From the NCBI GenBank assembly GCA_902797305.1, contig CADBSK010000012.1, positions 1 to 40,275 on the forward strand: a DNA stretch of 40,275 bases, given 5' to 3'. Positions within the stretch are counted from its first letter, which is position 1. Every line of letters begins with the position of its first letter. Positions 25,724-33,303 of the stretch are shown piece by piece. The position numbers were made by a program, and so were the translations under genes. Origin of the DNA: an uncultured Spirochaetaceae bacterium. Lineage in GTDB: Bacteria; Spirochaetota; Spirochaetia; Treponematales; Treponemataceae. Under the pieces are notes generated by a model. That model saw only the letters and a list, made by a program, of their open reading frames with translations. It ran no database searches and was not told the origin of the DNA.

Positions 25724-26476
25724 TTATTGTCCTTTTATGTTTCTTTTAATTGCAAGGAATACGAGCCATGGCAAACGAATAATCATTCCGATTGTAAGAC
25801 GGGCATAAGTTGCCGCAATATGAAGATTATCTCGGACCATTCTAAAATTGCTGATTCCATCTTTTGGGTAAGTAACGTTTACCGGAAGATTTACTTCCTG
25901 AACACCTCTCCACAAATAGTGAATAAGAATATCGATATCAAAACCCATTCTGCTGTTAATAATAGCGTGATGATTTAAAATCTTAATATAATCAGCTACG
26001 GGATAAATACGACATCCGCACAAAATATCGCCAACATTTTTGTTCACTGCTACAAATTTACCGTAATTGTTGCTGATTTTTCTTCCGTTTTTACGATGTT
26101 CTGGCACAGAAGAATCAAAAACAGGATAACCACAAATAATAGCCTTAGGATTATTTTCACAAGCCTGAATAAAAGAAGAACAACATCCACTATCGTGCTG
26201 GCCATCTGCATCAATCTGAAATGCATGGGTAAAGCCCATTTTATGAGCTTCTCTAATACCGAGGGCAAAAGCTTTTCCTTTTCCGCCGTTTTTTGGATTT
26301 ACAATAAGAGTAACATCATCAAATTTTTCTACAGCAGACCGAATCAGCTGCTTATTTTTTTCATCATTGCCGTCATCAACAACAATTACCGGAAGCCCAT
26401 AAGGCTTTAAAGAAGTCAAAACCGCTTCTACTGTTGATCCGTGATTATAAACTGGTATGATAAAACAAATCTTCAT
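25724..26476 (-). CDS. Family 2 glycosyltransferase
   Basis: The 250-residue protein is a GT-A glycosyltransferase: nucleotide-binding start IPVYNHGSTVEAVL, VIVVDDGN, and the metal-binding DADGQHD (DxD) near residue 95. A hydrophobic C-terminal end (RLPWLVFLAI) suggests membrane association. The fold resembles dolichol-phosphate-mannose-synthase-like enzymes in lipid clusters. It probably adds a sugar to the lipid head before or after acylation. It begins 5 bp after the ligase stop and is followed after 2 bp by the acyltransferase, so order and coupling suggest they act in sequence. Confidence 0.9.
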   Translation of the reverse strand: MKICFIIPVYNHGSTVEAVLTSLKPYGLPVIVVDDGNDEKNKQLIRSAVEKFDDVTLIVNPKNGGKGKAFALGIREAHKMGFTHAFQIDADGQHDSGCCSSFIQACENNPKAIICGYPVFDSSVPEHRKNGRKISNNYGKFVAVNKNVGDILCGCRIYPVADYIKILNHHAIINSRMGFDIDILIHYLWRGVQEVNLPVNVTYPKDGISNFRMVRDNLHIAATYARLTIGMIIRLPWLVFLAIKRNIKGQ

Positions 26477-26481
26477 ATAGC

Positions 26482-28479
26482 CTATTCTTCTTTTGAGTCT
26501 GTAAATAACGCCTTGATTTCTGTAAGACGCTTTTTTCCCTGAATATCAGCCGGGATTTTTTCTACAAAACGCCATTTTTTTGGTATAACTATATTTTCAA
26601 AATAGTTTAACAAAAAGTCATGGAAGTATTTATTTAAAACGAGTTTTCTTTCGTCCTTAAATTTTTCTTTTCCTTTATCATTTAATTCGATAACAGCAGC
26701 AAGATACTGTCGGTGTTCATTTTCAAGTGCAATTACCTTTACATCATGAACAAGACCAGTTTCAAGGATACGGTTTTCTACTTCTGTCATAGAAATACGC
26801 TTTTCTTCTATTTTAACGATAGAATCCTTGCGGCCCTTTAACAAAAAGCGGCCATCATCAAGCATATCAACCATATCAGCTGTTGCAAATCCATTTGGAT
26901 CCTTTATATATGGAGAAATAATGCGAAGACAGCCTTCTTCATCCTTCCATACTTTTGCATTTTCAAAAGGAGTCCATTCAAGTCCGTCACGGGAAACACG
27001 CCATGCGATACCGCTAGTTTCTGTCGAACCATAAACTTCGATTGGCCATGAACCAAATACATCGTTTGATTTTTTTGCAACTTCAGGAAGAAGCATACCG
27101 CCGCTGCTGAAAATTTCGCAGTTTTTGAGAGGGAGCTTAGTCTTGCTCTCGTTAGTGCGCTTTAAGAAAGCAGGAGTTGCAATGATTACATATTCACCGT
27201 CTGTCAAAGAATCAAATTCATCCGGGAACTCGATGCGCTTGCGTCGGAAAGGAAGTGCAATTGTAAATGGAAGAGAAATGCCAAACAAGAAGCCGTAAAT
27301 ATGATGCTGACTGACTGTTGTTACAAGGTATTTATCTTCAAACTTAAATCCAAACTTGCTGATAATAAAACCATTGTCTTCTTCAAACTCTTTAAGGCGC
27401 TGCTGAACAGCCTTTGGCTTTCCGGTACTACCACTTGTGTACATGCGGATGTCAGTTTCTTCTGCTACGATTTTTGGAGAACAACGAATTTCTGATTCTG
27501 AAGGAGTTTTCTGTTCTTCAAGAATCTTTTCTATATATAAAGCAGAATCAAGCTTCTGGTCAGAAAGGAAAACGAATCCTTCTTTTTTAATTTCATCGAT
27601 AAAATTATCAGCTGTATTCTGAACAAGGTGAACCCGTTTTTTGCACTGAAGCAAAGAAACAAAAGTCACAAGGAACAGCCAGTAATCTTCGCAGTGAAGA
27701 ATGTATTCTGTCTCAGGACGAGAATTTAAATATGCACGGAATTTTGCTGTATCAACGAGAAAATCCTTCCAGGTTTTGTAAATACCGTCAGAATATTTTC
27801 CTTCATAACAGAGGATAGTATCATCCGTTCTGCAGTCATGTGTAAAATTGCTGATTGAATAAGGCTTTTTCATTTTACTATTTACTATTCTCCTTACAAT
27901 ATATTCAATTGCAAATAATAAACCCATCAAAACATAAGAAATGCCACCAGTGTACAAGGACCAGATTTTATAATTAAGTTCTGGCGAGCCAAAATCGTAC
28001 AGAGCCACAAAGGCGCAGGCACTTCCATTTAAAATAAAGAAAATACACCATACAACACAAACCTTATAACAATAACGTTCTATTGCCTTTTGATGTATTG
28101 ATCCTTTAATTGTTTTATCCGATAGAGTTGCGAACCTAAAAATTATATTAGGCTGAACAATAAGTGTACTTCCAAAAAATATGAGCATTGAAAGACTTAT
28201 CACCACAGCATACAACTTAATGAATAAATCTTTATTTGTTAAAAAGCAGGCAAGACCGGCTGCTAAAAGCAACAGGGCAGATATAAATGGGCGTAGCGAT
28301 TCAAAAGAGAATTTCTTTTGTCTTGCTGTTGTTACAGAGATAAGTGAAGCAAATCCAAATCCCATTATTACCAGAGAGACAATTTTCATCGGCAGCTTAA
28401 AAACTACCAGTGCCAGAAAAATGATTACCGGGTAAACTGCCAGTAAAACACCCATCAGCACTTTTAAGAAAATTTTCAC
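26482..28479 (-). CDS. Fusion of a COG4648-like membrane domain and an AMP-dependent acyl/aryl ligase
   Basis: The protein has 665 residues. Residues 1 to about 200 form a six-helix membrane domain with the conserved FGSTL..P..I.RFA, CYKVCVVWCIFFILNG, WSLYTGGISYVLMGLLFAIEY and RR pattern of COG4648 proteins, which are usually a separate gene beside the ligase in aryl polyene clusters. Residues about 205-665 are an AMP-forming ligase: YTSGSTGKPK (about 345-354), YGSTETSG, and a C-terminal lid with KGRKDSIVKIEEKRISMTEVE. It would activate a carboxylic acid and load it onto the ACP encoded just upstream, with which it overlaps by 4 bp. The fusion tethers the ligase to the membrane. Confidence 0.9.
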   Translation of the reverse strand: MKIFLKVLMGVLLAVYPVIIFLALVVFKLPMKIVSLVIMGFGFASLISVTTARQKKFSFESLRPFISALLLLAAGLACFLTNKDLFIKLYAVVISLSMLIFFGSTLIVQPNIIFRFATLSDKTIKGSIHQKAIERYCYKVCVVWCIFFILNGSACAFVALYDFGSPELNYKIWSLYTGGISYVLMGLLFAIEYIVRRIVNSKMKKPYSISNFTHDCRTDDTILCYEGKYSDGIYKTWKDFLVDTAKFRAYLNSRPETEYILHCEDYWLFLVTFVSLLQCKKRVHLVQNTADNFIDEIKKEGFVFLSDQKLDSALYIEKILEEQKTPSESEIRCSPKIVAEETDIRMYTSGSTGKPKAVQQRLKEFEEDNGFIISKFGFKFEDKYLVTTVSQHHIYGFLFGISLPFTIALPFRRKRIEFPDEFDSLTDGEYVIIATPAFLKRTNESKTKLPLKNCEIFSSGGMLLPEVAKKSNDVFGSWPIEVYGSTETSGIAWRVSRDGLEWTPFENAKVWKDEEGCLRIISPYIKDPNGFATADMVDMLDDGRFLLKGRKDSIVKIEEKRISMTEVENRILETGLVHDVKVIALENEHRQYLAAVIELNDKGKEKFKDERKLVLNKYFHDFLLNYFENIVIPKKWRFVEKIPADIQGKKRLTEIKALFTDSKEE

Positions 28480-28736
28480 TTTGTACGCTCTTTTGCAATA
28501 AAATCTGTTAAGGCGTTAACAGAAGCAAAGTACGAACGATTATCTTCGTTTTCTGTAGAAAACTTAACACCATATTTTTTCTTGAGGGCAACGCCTAATT
28601 CCAGTGCGTCAATAGAATCCAACCCCAAGCCTTCTGTAAAAATTGGTTCATCATCTTTAATGTCATCTACAGTAATATCTTCAATATTAAGTGTATCAAT
28701 TAAAAATTGTTTTAATTCCTGTTTTAGTCCGTCCAT
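28476..28736 (-). CDS. Acyl carrier protein
   Basis: The 86-residue acidic protein has the phosphopantetheine site GLDSIDALELGVALKK, with the carrier Ser41. Helix 1 (KQELKQFLIDTLN) and the rest are usual for an ACP. It is the first gene of the minus-strand cluster and overlaps the ligase-membrane fusion by 4 bp, consistent with being the carrier loaded by that enzyme and elongated by the ketosynthase downstream. Only one ACP is seen here; aryl polyene clusters commonly have two. TAAAAT lies 9 nt before the ATG, so the leader is very short. Confidence 0.94.
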   Translation of the reverse strand: MDGLKQELKQFLIDTLNIEDITVDDIKDDEPIFTEGLGLDSIDALELGVALKKKYGVKFSTENEDNRSYFASVNALTDFIAKERTK

Positions 28737-28745
28737 AATGAATCC

Positions 28746-28790
28746 ATTTTATCACCCATTCTTTTCTTTTTCTACTAATTATTGTATATT
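28746..28790. promoter_or_regulatory. Divergent promoters of the acyl-lipid cluster
   Basis: On the minus strand TAGAAA (28769-28774), a 17-nt spacer and TAAAAT (28746-28751) serve the ACP operon. On the plus strand TATATT (28785-28790) lies 6 nt before GTG 28797 with a poor -35. The two transcripts would start about 60 bp apart with almost no leaders. No palindrome like those at the regulator loci is present. Confidence 0.45.
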
Positions 28791-28796
28791 CGTAAT

Positions 28797-29387
28797 GTGA
28801 ATTCATTATTTTTTACAAAGCCTTCTTTATGTACAGAAACCCCATCACTGGATTTTACGCCACCTCTCTTTAGACGCCGTTTAAGTCAGCTGACAAAAAT
28901 GGTAATCCAGGTGATACACTCACAAATAGAAGAATACAACTGCGGGGACATAAAGCAATTTTTAATTTCTGACAGGGGCGAAATTAACCGTCAGTATCAG
29001 ATTTTAACCCAATTATTCGAAGATGAAGAAATTTTACCGGCAAGTTTTTCGCTGGCAGTTTACAATACACCTGTAGGACAAGCTTCCCTCGCAATGAAAT
29101 TAAAAAGCGGATATTCCGTACTATTTCCTTGCGGTCAAGACTTTGTTCAAGGACTACAAACCGCCTGTGCAGCAGTATTATCAGGCGACGAAGAACAAAT
29201 TCTCCTGGTTTATGCCGACGAACAGATAACCGACGACTATGCAAATCTTGTAACAAACGACAACACCCCTTTTGCATTTTGTACAATCGTAAGCGCAAAA
29301 GAGCTCTACGCAAATTCTATCAAAATAGATCTTTCAACCATAAACAAAATTACACCTCAAGATTTTTACAAGGAAATAAGCAAATGA
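28797..29387 (+). CDS. Partial ketoacyl-synthase-like protein (Ketoacyl-synt_2 / chain-length-factor-like)
   Basis: This small protein of about 196 residues resembles the beta-ketoacyl synthase-like family of aryl polyene clusters: P.L.F.P.LFRRRLSQLTKM near the N terminus, SLAVYNTPVGQASLAMKL, FPCGQDFVQGLQTACAAVLSGDEEQILLVYADEQ. It lacks the second half of a ketosynthase and the catalytic Cys-His-His set, so it cannot condense by itself; its precise role is unknown. GTG 28797 is favoured by TATATT 6 nt upstream (leaderless); TTG 28782 is a 5-residue-longer alternative. It diverges from the ACP, and its stop overlaps the start of the secreted esterase by 4 bp. Confidence 0.75.
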   Translation: MNSLFFTKPSLCTETPSLDFTPPLFRRRLSQLTKMVIQVIHSQIEEYNCGDIKQFLISDRGEINRQYQILTQLFEDEEILPASFSLAVYNTPVGQASLAMKLKSGYSVLFPCGQDFVQGLQTACAAVLSGDEEQILLVYADEQITDDYANLVTNDNTPFAFCTIVSAKELYANSIKIDLSTINKITPQDFYKEISK

Positions 29388-30253
29388 AATTACTAAAAAG
29401 ATTGCTATCCGGAGTTTGCATCCTTTCTGCCAGTACAACTCTTTTTGCAGAAGCTTTTAAGATAAATCTCTGGAAAGACACTCCTCAGATGAGAAAAGAA
29501 CATGTTAACATGTATTGCTCTATTCCAGATAACCACAACGGAAGTGCCGTTGTAATTTTTCCAGGCGGAAGTTATCACCATTTAGGCTATCTCACAGAAG
29601 GAAAAACTACCGCTTCATGGTTTAATGAACAGGGTACATGCACTTTTATCGTAAATTACCGTGTAAGCGGACAAGGCTACCATTACCCGGCAATGATGCA
29701 GGATGCTCAAAAAGCAATTTTATATGTCAGACAAAATGCAGAAAAATGGGGTATCGATAAAGAACGCGTTGGAACAATCGGCTTCTCTGCAGGCGGACAT
29801 CTAAGCGGATGGTGCGGAGAATTTGGCGCAAAAACCAACGAACTTGAAAAAATCGGAATCAACACCTCTGAAAGCCTTAGACCAAGTTTTATAATGTGCA
29901 TTTATCCAGTTGTAACTATGCAGTACGACATTGGACATGGATGGTCTCGCAGAAGCCTTTTAGGCCGAACCCCTACTCAAAACGATCTGGACCTCTTTTC
30001 TTTAGAAATGAATGTACCAGAAGATATGCCTCCAACCTATCTTTTGGCATGTCAGGATGACGGCACTGTTATTTACGAAAACAGCGTTCGCTTTGACTCT
30101 TCTCTCACACAAAAAAACATCGATCACATATTTGTTTCATATCCAGAAGGAGACCACGGTTTTGCAATGCTCAACAACAAGTTTATGAAAAAGTACCACT
30201 GGAACGAAACCCTCAAAGAGTGGCTCAGCAAGCATAATTTCTTTACTAGATAA
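29384..30253 (+). CDS. Secreted alpha/beta hydrolase (esterase/lipase, BD-FAE-like)
   Basis: The 289-residue protein has a signal peptide (LLSGVCILSASTTLFAEA). The hydrolase core has an oxyanion-type HHLGY region after VVIFPGGSYH, the nucleophile elbow GFSAGG, an acid in LLACQDDGT and the catalytic histidine in GDHGFAM. The pattern is closest to acetyl-esterase or xylan-esterase-like enzymes of the periplasm or outside. AGGAAA lies before ATG 29384, which overlaps the previous stop as ATGA. It may act on the lipid cluster product or on plant polysaccharides; the coupling argues for the former, the usual family role for the latter. Confidence 0.88.
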   Translation: MKLLKRLLSGVCILSASTTLFAEAFKINLWKDTPQMRKEHVNMYCSIPDNHNGSAVVIFPGGSYHHLGYLTEGKTTASWFNEQGTCTFIVNYRVSGQGYHYPAMMQDAQKAILYVRQNAEKWGIDKERVGTIGFSAGGHLSGWCGEFGAKTNELEKIGINTSESLRPSFIMCIYPVVTMQYDIGHGWSRRSLLGRTPTQNDLDLFSLEMNVPEDMPPTYLLACQDDGTVIYENSVRFDSSLTQKNIDHIFVSYPEGDHGFAMLNNKFMKKYHWNETLKEWLSKHNFFTR

Positions 30254-30268
30254 AAAGTCTCAAGAAAA

Positions 30269-30297
30269 CATTTCGGTGATTTTATATCTCCGAAATG
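30269..30297 (+). terminator. Hairpin after the esterase gene
   Basis: CATTTCGG (30269-30276) pairs with CCGAAATG (30290-30297), and after one mismatch three more pairs close a 5-nt loop. It starts 16 bp after the esterase stop. There is no run of T after the stem, so it may be a Rho-assisted terminator or an mRNA-end structure rather than an intrinsic terminator. Confidence 0.4.
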
Positions 30298-30386
30298 CGA
30301 CTGGAAGAAATACTTACAAGTCCTGAATATAAAAATTGTCAAGAAAAAAAGTTTACAAAATTTTTGCTTTTAACCCCGTTTTTATA

Positions 30387-30415
30387 TTGACCTAAAAAAT
30401 CACTCATAGTATGCT
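30387..30415 (+). promoter_or_regulatory. Promoter of nrdD-nrdG
   Basis: TTGACC (30387-30392), a 17-nt spacer and TATGCT (30410-30415) predict a start near 30422, giving a leader of about 137 nt before nrdD. The NrdR box lies just downstream of the start, placed for repression. A second TATAAT at 30511-30516 has no clear -35. Confidence 0.6.
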
Positions 30416-30427
30416 TATATCAGTTCG

Positions 30428-30443
30428 ACACTATATATAGTGT
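30428..30443. promoter_or_regulatory. NrdR box
   Basis: ACACTATATATAGTGT is a perfect 16-bp palindrome matching the known NrdR consensus (acaCwAtATaTwGtgt). It is immediately downstream of the nrdD -10 box, where the ATP/dATP-sensing repressor NrdR would block transcription. NrdR usually binds two boxes with centres about 31 bp apart; the phased downstream position (30459-30474) keeps only a weak match, so the second site is degenerate or absent. Confidence 0.85.
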
Positions 30444-30476
30444 CTATTTTTTTATACAAAACTAAAACTACGCTAT

Positions 30477-30496
30477 TAGTACATTTTTATGTACTA
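30477..30496 (+). other. Perfect 8-bp stem-loop in the nrdD leader
   Basis: TAGTACAT and ATGTACTA pair around a TTTT loop. It is flanked by two similar ACTACG-CTA segments (from 30467 and from 30493). It lies between the NrdR box and the start codon and could be a regulatory structure; it is not followed by a T-run. Confidence 0.4.
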
Positions 30497-30558
30497 CGGC
30501 TAATTTAATATATAATAAAGAAATAACAGGATTTTAATAAAAAAAAGGGTGGGGAAAT

Positions 30559-32721
30559 ATGAAAATTATTAAGCGTAATGGTGAAGAAGCAATTTTCGAT
30601 ATCCGCAAAATTGCTACCGCAATCTCAAAGGCCAATTCTGCAATTCCAGAAAGTGACCGTTTATCAGAAGAATTTATCAACGCAGTTGCATCCAAAGTTA
30701 CAGACAAATGCAAGGCAAGCAAAGTTCAGCTTAACGTAGAAGCAATTCAGGACCTTGTAGAAACCGAACTTATGCGTATTGGGGCATTCGATCTTGCAAA
30801 GGTATACATCACATACCGATACCGCCATGCGCTTATGCGTAAACAAAACTCAACTGACCAGCAGATTCTTTCTCTTCTTGAATGTACAAACGAAGAAGTT
30901 AAACAGGAAAACTCTAATAAAAACTCTACTGTAGTTTCAGTTCAGCGAGACTACATGGCTGGTGAAGTATCTAAGGATATTACAAAACGCTTCCTTTTGG
31001 ACGAAGACATCGTTCAAGCCCACAACGAAGGAATCATTCACTTCCACGATGCAGACTACTTTGCTCAGCACATGCACAACTGTGACCTTGTTAACCTCGA
31101 AGACATGCTCCAGAACGGCACTGTAATCAGCGGAACAAAAATCGATACTCCACACTCGTTCTCTACAGCTTGTAATATCGCAACCCAGATTATTGCACAG
31201 GTAGCTTCAAGCCAGTACGGTGGTCAGTCTATTTCTCTTACACACCTGGCTCCATTTGTTGACGTAAGCCGCAAAAAGCTCATAAAAGAATTAAATCAGA
31301 CAATCGAAGAAACTGGAGTACAGTTTACAAAAGAACAGTTTGACCACATCGTAGAACGCCGTCTTGCAGATGAAATTACCCGCGGTGTACAGACAATCCA
31401 GTATCAGGTTGTAACTCTTATGACCACAAATGGTCAGAGTCCTTTCGTTACTGTATTTATGTACCTCAACGAAGCTAAAAACGAACAGGAAAAGGCCGAC
31501 CTTGCCCTCATCATCGAAGAAGTGCTTAAACAGAGAACTAAGGGTGTTCGAAACGAAAAAGGCTACTGGGTAACTCCAGCGTTCCCTAAACTGATTTACG
31601 TTCTTGAACCTGATAATATCGAAGAAGGCTCTAAGTACTACTACCTTACAGAATTAGCAGCAAAATGTACTGCAAAGCGCCTTGTTCCAGATTATATTTC
31701 TGAAAAGAAAATGTTCGAACTCAAAGAAGGCAACTGTTATACATGTATGGGTTGTCGTTCCTTCCTTACAGTTTACAAAGACGAAACAGGAAAACCAAAA
31801 TTCTACGGACGTTTTAACCAGGGTGTTGTAACTCTTAATCTTGTAGACATTGCCTGCTCAAGCGGACGTGATTTAGATAAATTTTGGAAGATTTTTGATG
31901 AACGACTTGAACTCTGCCACCGAGCACTTCTTCTGCGCCACAAGCGCCTCTTGGGAACTCCAAGCGATGTAGCTCCAATTCTCTGGCAGAACGGAGCCCT
32001 TGCTCGTCTTTCAAAGGGTGAAAAAATAGACAAGCTTCTTTTCAACGGCTATTCAACAATTTCTCTTGGATACGCCGGACTCTGCGAATGCGTACGCTAC
32101 ATGACAGGAAAGCCTCATACAGATCCTGAAGTAACTCCTTTTGCCCTTGAAATCATGAAACACATGAATGATGCCTGCAAAAAATGGAAGAAAGAACACA
32201 ATATCGACTTTAGTTTGTACGGAACACCTCTTGAAAGCACAACTTACAAGTTTGCTAAATGCCTTAAGCAGCGCTTTGGAGAGATTCCTGGTGTTACTGA
32301 TAAGAACTACATCACAAACAGTTACCATGTACATGTAACAGAAGATATCGATGCATTCAGCAAACTTACCTTCGAAAGCCAGTTCCAGGAACTCTCTCCA
32401 GGTGGAGCTATCAGTTATGTAGAAGTTCCTAACATGGAAAACAATATTCCTGCTGTAATGGCCCTGTTAAAGCACATTTACGAAAAAATCATGTACGCAG
32501 AACTCAACACAAAGAGCGACTGCTGTCAGAAATGTGGTTACACAGGCGAAATTCAGGTAATCGAAGACGAAGATGGAAAACTCATCTGGGAATGCCCTCA
32601 GTGCGGTAACCGTGACCAGAATACAATGAACGTTGCCCGCAGAACTTGTGGATACATCGGTACTCAGTATTGGAATCAGGGACGCACCCAGGAAATAAAA
32701 GAAAGAGTCCTTCATTTGTAA
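30559..32721 (+). CDS. nrdD: Anaerobic (class III) ribonucleoside-triphosphate reductase
   Basis: The 720-residue protein begins with an ATP-cone (MKIIKRNGEEAIFDIRKI), continues with the glycyl-radical reductase body (HFHDADYF, HMHNCDLVNLEDML, TYMG/CR-type active-site segment) and ends with a zinc ribbon (CQKCGYTG and CPQCGN). The radical site is RRTCGYIG, with Gly698 expected to carry the radical. It makes deoxyribonucleotides without oxygen, activated by NrdG encoded 1 bp downstream. A strong GGGTGGGG ribosome site precedes ATG 30559. Its codon use is more G+C-rich than most neighbours, as expected for a highly expressed gene. A NrdR box controls the promoter. Confidence 0.97.
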   Translation: MKIIKRNGEEAIFDIRKIATAISKANSAIPESDRLSEEFINAVASKVTDKCKASKVQLNVEAIQDLVETELMRIGAFDLAKVYITYRYRHALMRKQNSTDQQILSLLECTNEEVKQENSNKNSTVVSVQRDYMAGEVSKDITKRFLLDEDIVQAHNEGIIHFHDADYFAQHMHNCDLVNLEDMLQNGTVISGTKIDTPHSFSTACNIATQIIAQVASSQYGGQSISLTHLAPFVDVSRKKLIKELNQTIEETGVQFTKEQFDHIVERRLADEITRGVQTIQYQVVTLMTTNGQSPFVTVFMYLNEAKNEQEKADLALIIEEVLKQRTKGVRNEKGYWVTPAFPKLIYVLEPDNIEEGSKYYYLTELAAKCTAKRLVPDYISEKKMFELKEGNCYTCMGCRSFLTVYKDETGKPKFYGRFNQGVVTLNLVDIACSSGRDLDKFWKIFDERLELCHRALLLRHKRLLGTPSDVAPILWQNGALARLSKGEKIDKLLFNGYSTISLGYAGLCECVRYMTGKPHTDPEVTPFALEIMKHMNDACKKWKKEHNIDFSLYGTPLESTTYKFAKCLKQRFGEIPGVTDKNYITNSYHVHVTEDIDAFSKLTFESQFQELSPGGAISYVEVPNMENNIPAVMALLKHIYEKIMYAELNTKSDCCQKCGYTGEIQVIEDEDGKLIWECPQCGNRDQNTMNVARRTCGYIGTQYWNQGRTQEIKERVLHL

Positions 32722-32722
32722 T

Positions 32723-33229
32723 ATGTATTACGGTGCAATTAAAAACTTTGATGTTGCAAATGGCCTTGGTGTAAGGGTAAGTTTATTCGTTAGTGGCTGT
32801 AGAAACGCTTGTAAAGGGTGTTTCCAGCCACAAACCTGGAACTTTAACTACGGCAAAGAATTTACACAAGAAACAGAAAATCAAATAATTGAATTACTTG
32901 CCTCCCCTGTCATTCAAGGGTTTAGCCTCTTAGGAGGAGAACCTTTTGAAGAAGAAAATCAGGCTGTTCTGGCACCTTTTTTACAAAAAATAAAACAAAT
33001 CTATCCTAAAAAAGATATCTGGTGCTGGACTGGATATATTTACGACAAAGACCTCTTACCAGGTATGCGAAAAAACACTCAATACACCCAAACTATGCTG
33101 GAAAATATAGATGTTCTAGTCGACGGACCTTTCATTCTGGAACAAAAAAATCTGATGTTAAAATTTCGCGGCAGCGAAAACCAGCGCATGCTTCACCTAA
33201 AAGAAGGTAAAATCACTTCAATAGAATAA
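32723..33229 (+). CDS. nrdG: Anaerobic ribonucleotide reductase activating protein (radical SAM)
   Basis: The 168-residue protein has the radical SAM 4Fe-4S motif CRNACKGC (Cys26, Cys30, Cys33) in the NrdG context SLFVSGC and FQPQTWNF, then LLGGEPF for SAM binding. The length is typical. It uses SAM to generate the glycyl radical on NrdD. It begins 1 bp after the nrdD stop and has no good ribosome site, so translation is coupled to nrdD. It converges with the SulP gene, with a hairpin between the stops. Confidence 0.96.
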   Translation: MYYGAIKNFDVANGLGVRVSLFVSGCRNACKGCFQPQTWNFNYGKEFTQETENQIIELLASPVIQGFSLLGGEPFEEENQAVLAPFLQKIKQIYPKKDIWCWTGYIYDKDLLPGMRKNTQYTQTMLENIDVLVDGPFILEQKNLMLKFRGSENQRMLHLKEGKITSIE

Positions 33230-33233
33230 AAAA

Positions 33234-33300
33234 TGCCCCCTAAAATTGAACTATACTTGTCCAATCTTAGAAGGGCACTTAATAAAGCTGCTTTTTTACA
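33234..33300. terminator. Bidirectional terminator between nrdG and the SulP gene
   Basis: TGCCC (33234-33238) is inverted as GGGCA (33273-33277) between the convergent stops. On the minus strand the stem is followed by a T-rich run (complement of 33228-33233). On the plus strand a small AAAGC-TGCTTT hairpin with CTTTTTT follows (33284-33297). The loop is large, so folding is uncertain. Confidence 0.4.
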
Positions 33301-33303
33301 AAC

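Noticed and set aside
29129..29383. Upstream extension of the secreted esterase
   Set aside because: It overlaps the half-ketosynthase in another frame, gives an Arg-rich sequence, and ATG 29384 has a ribosome site and signal peptide directly after it.
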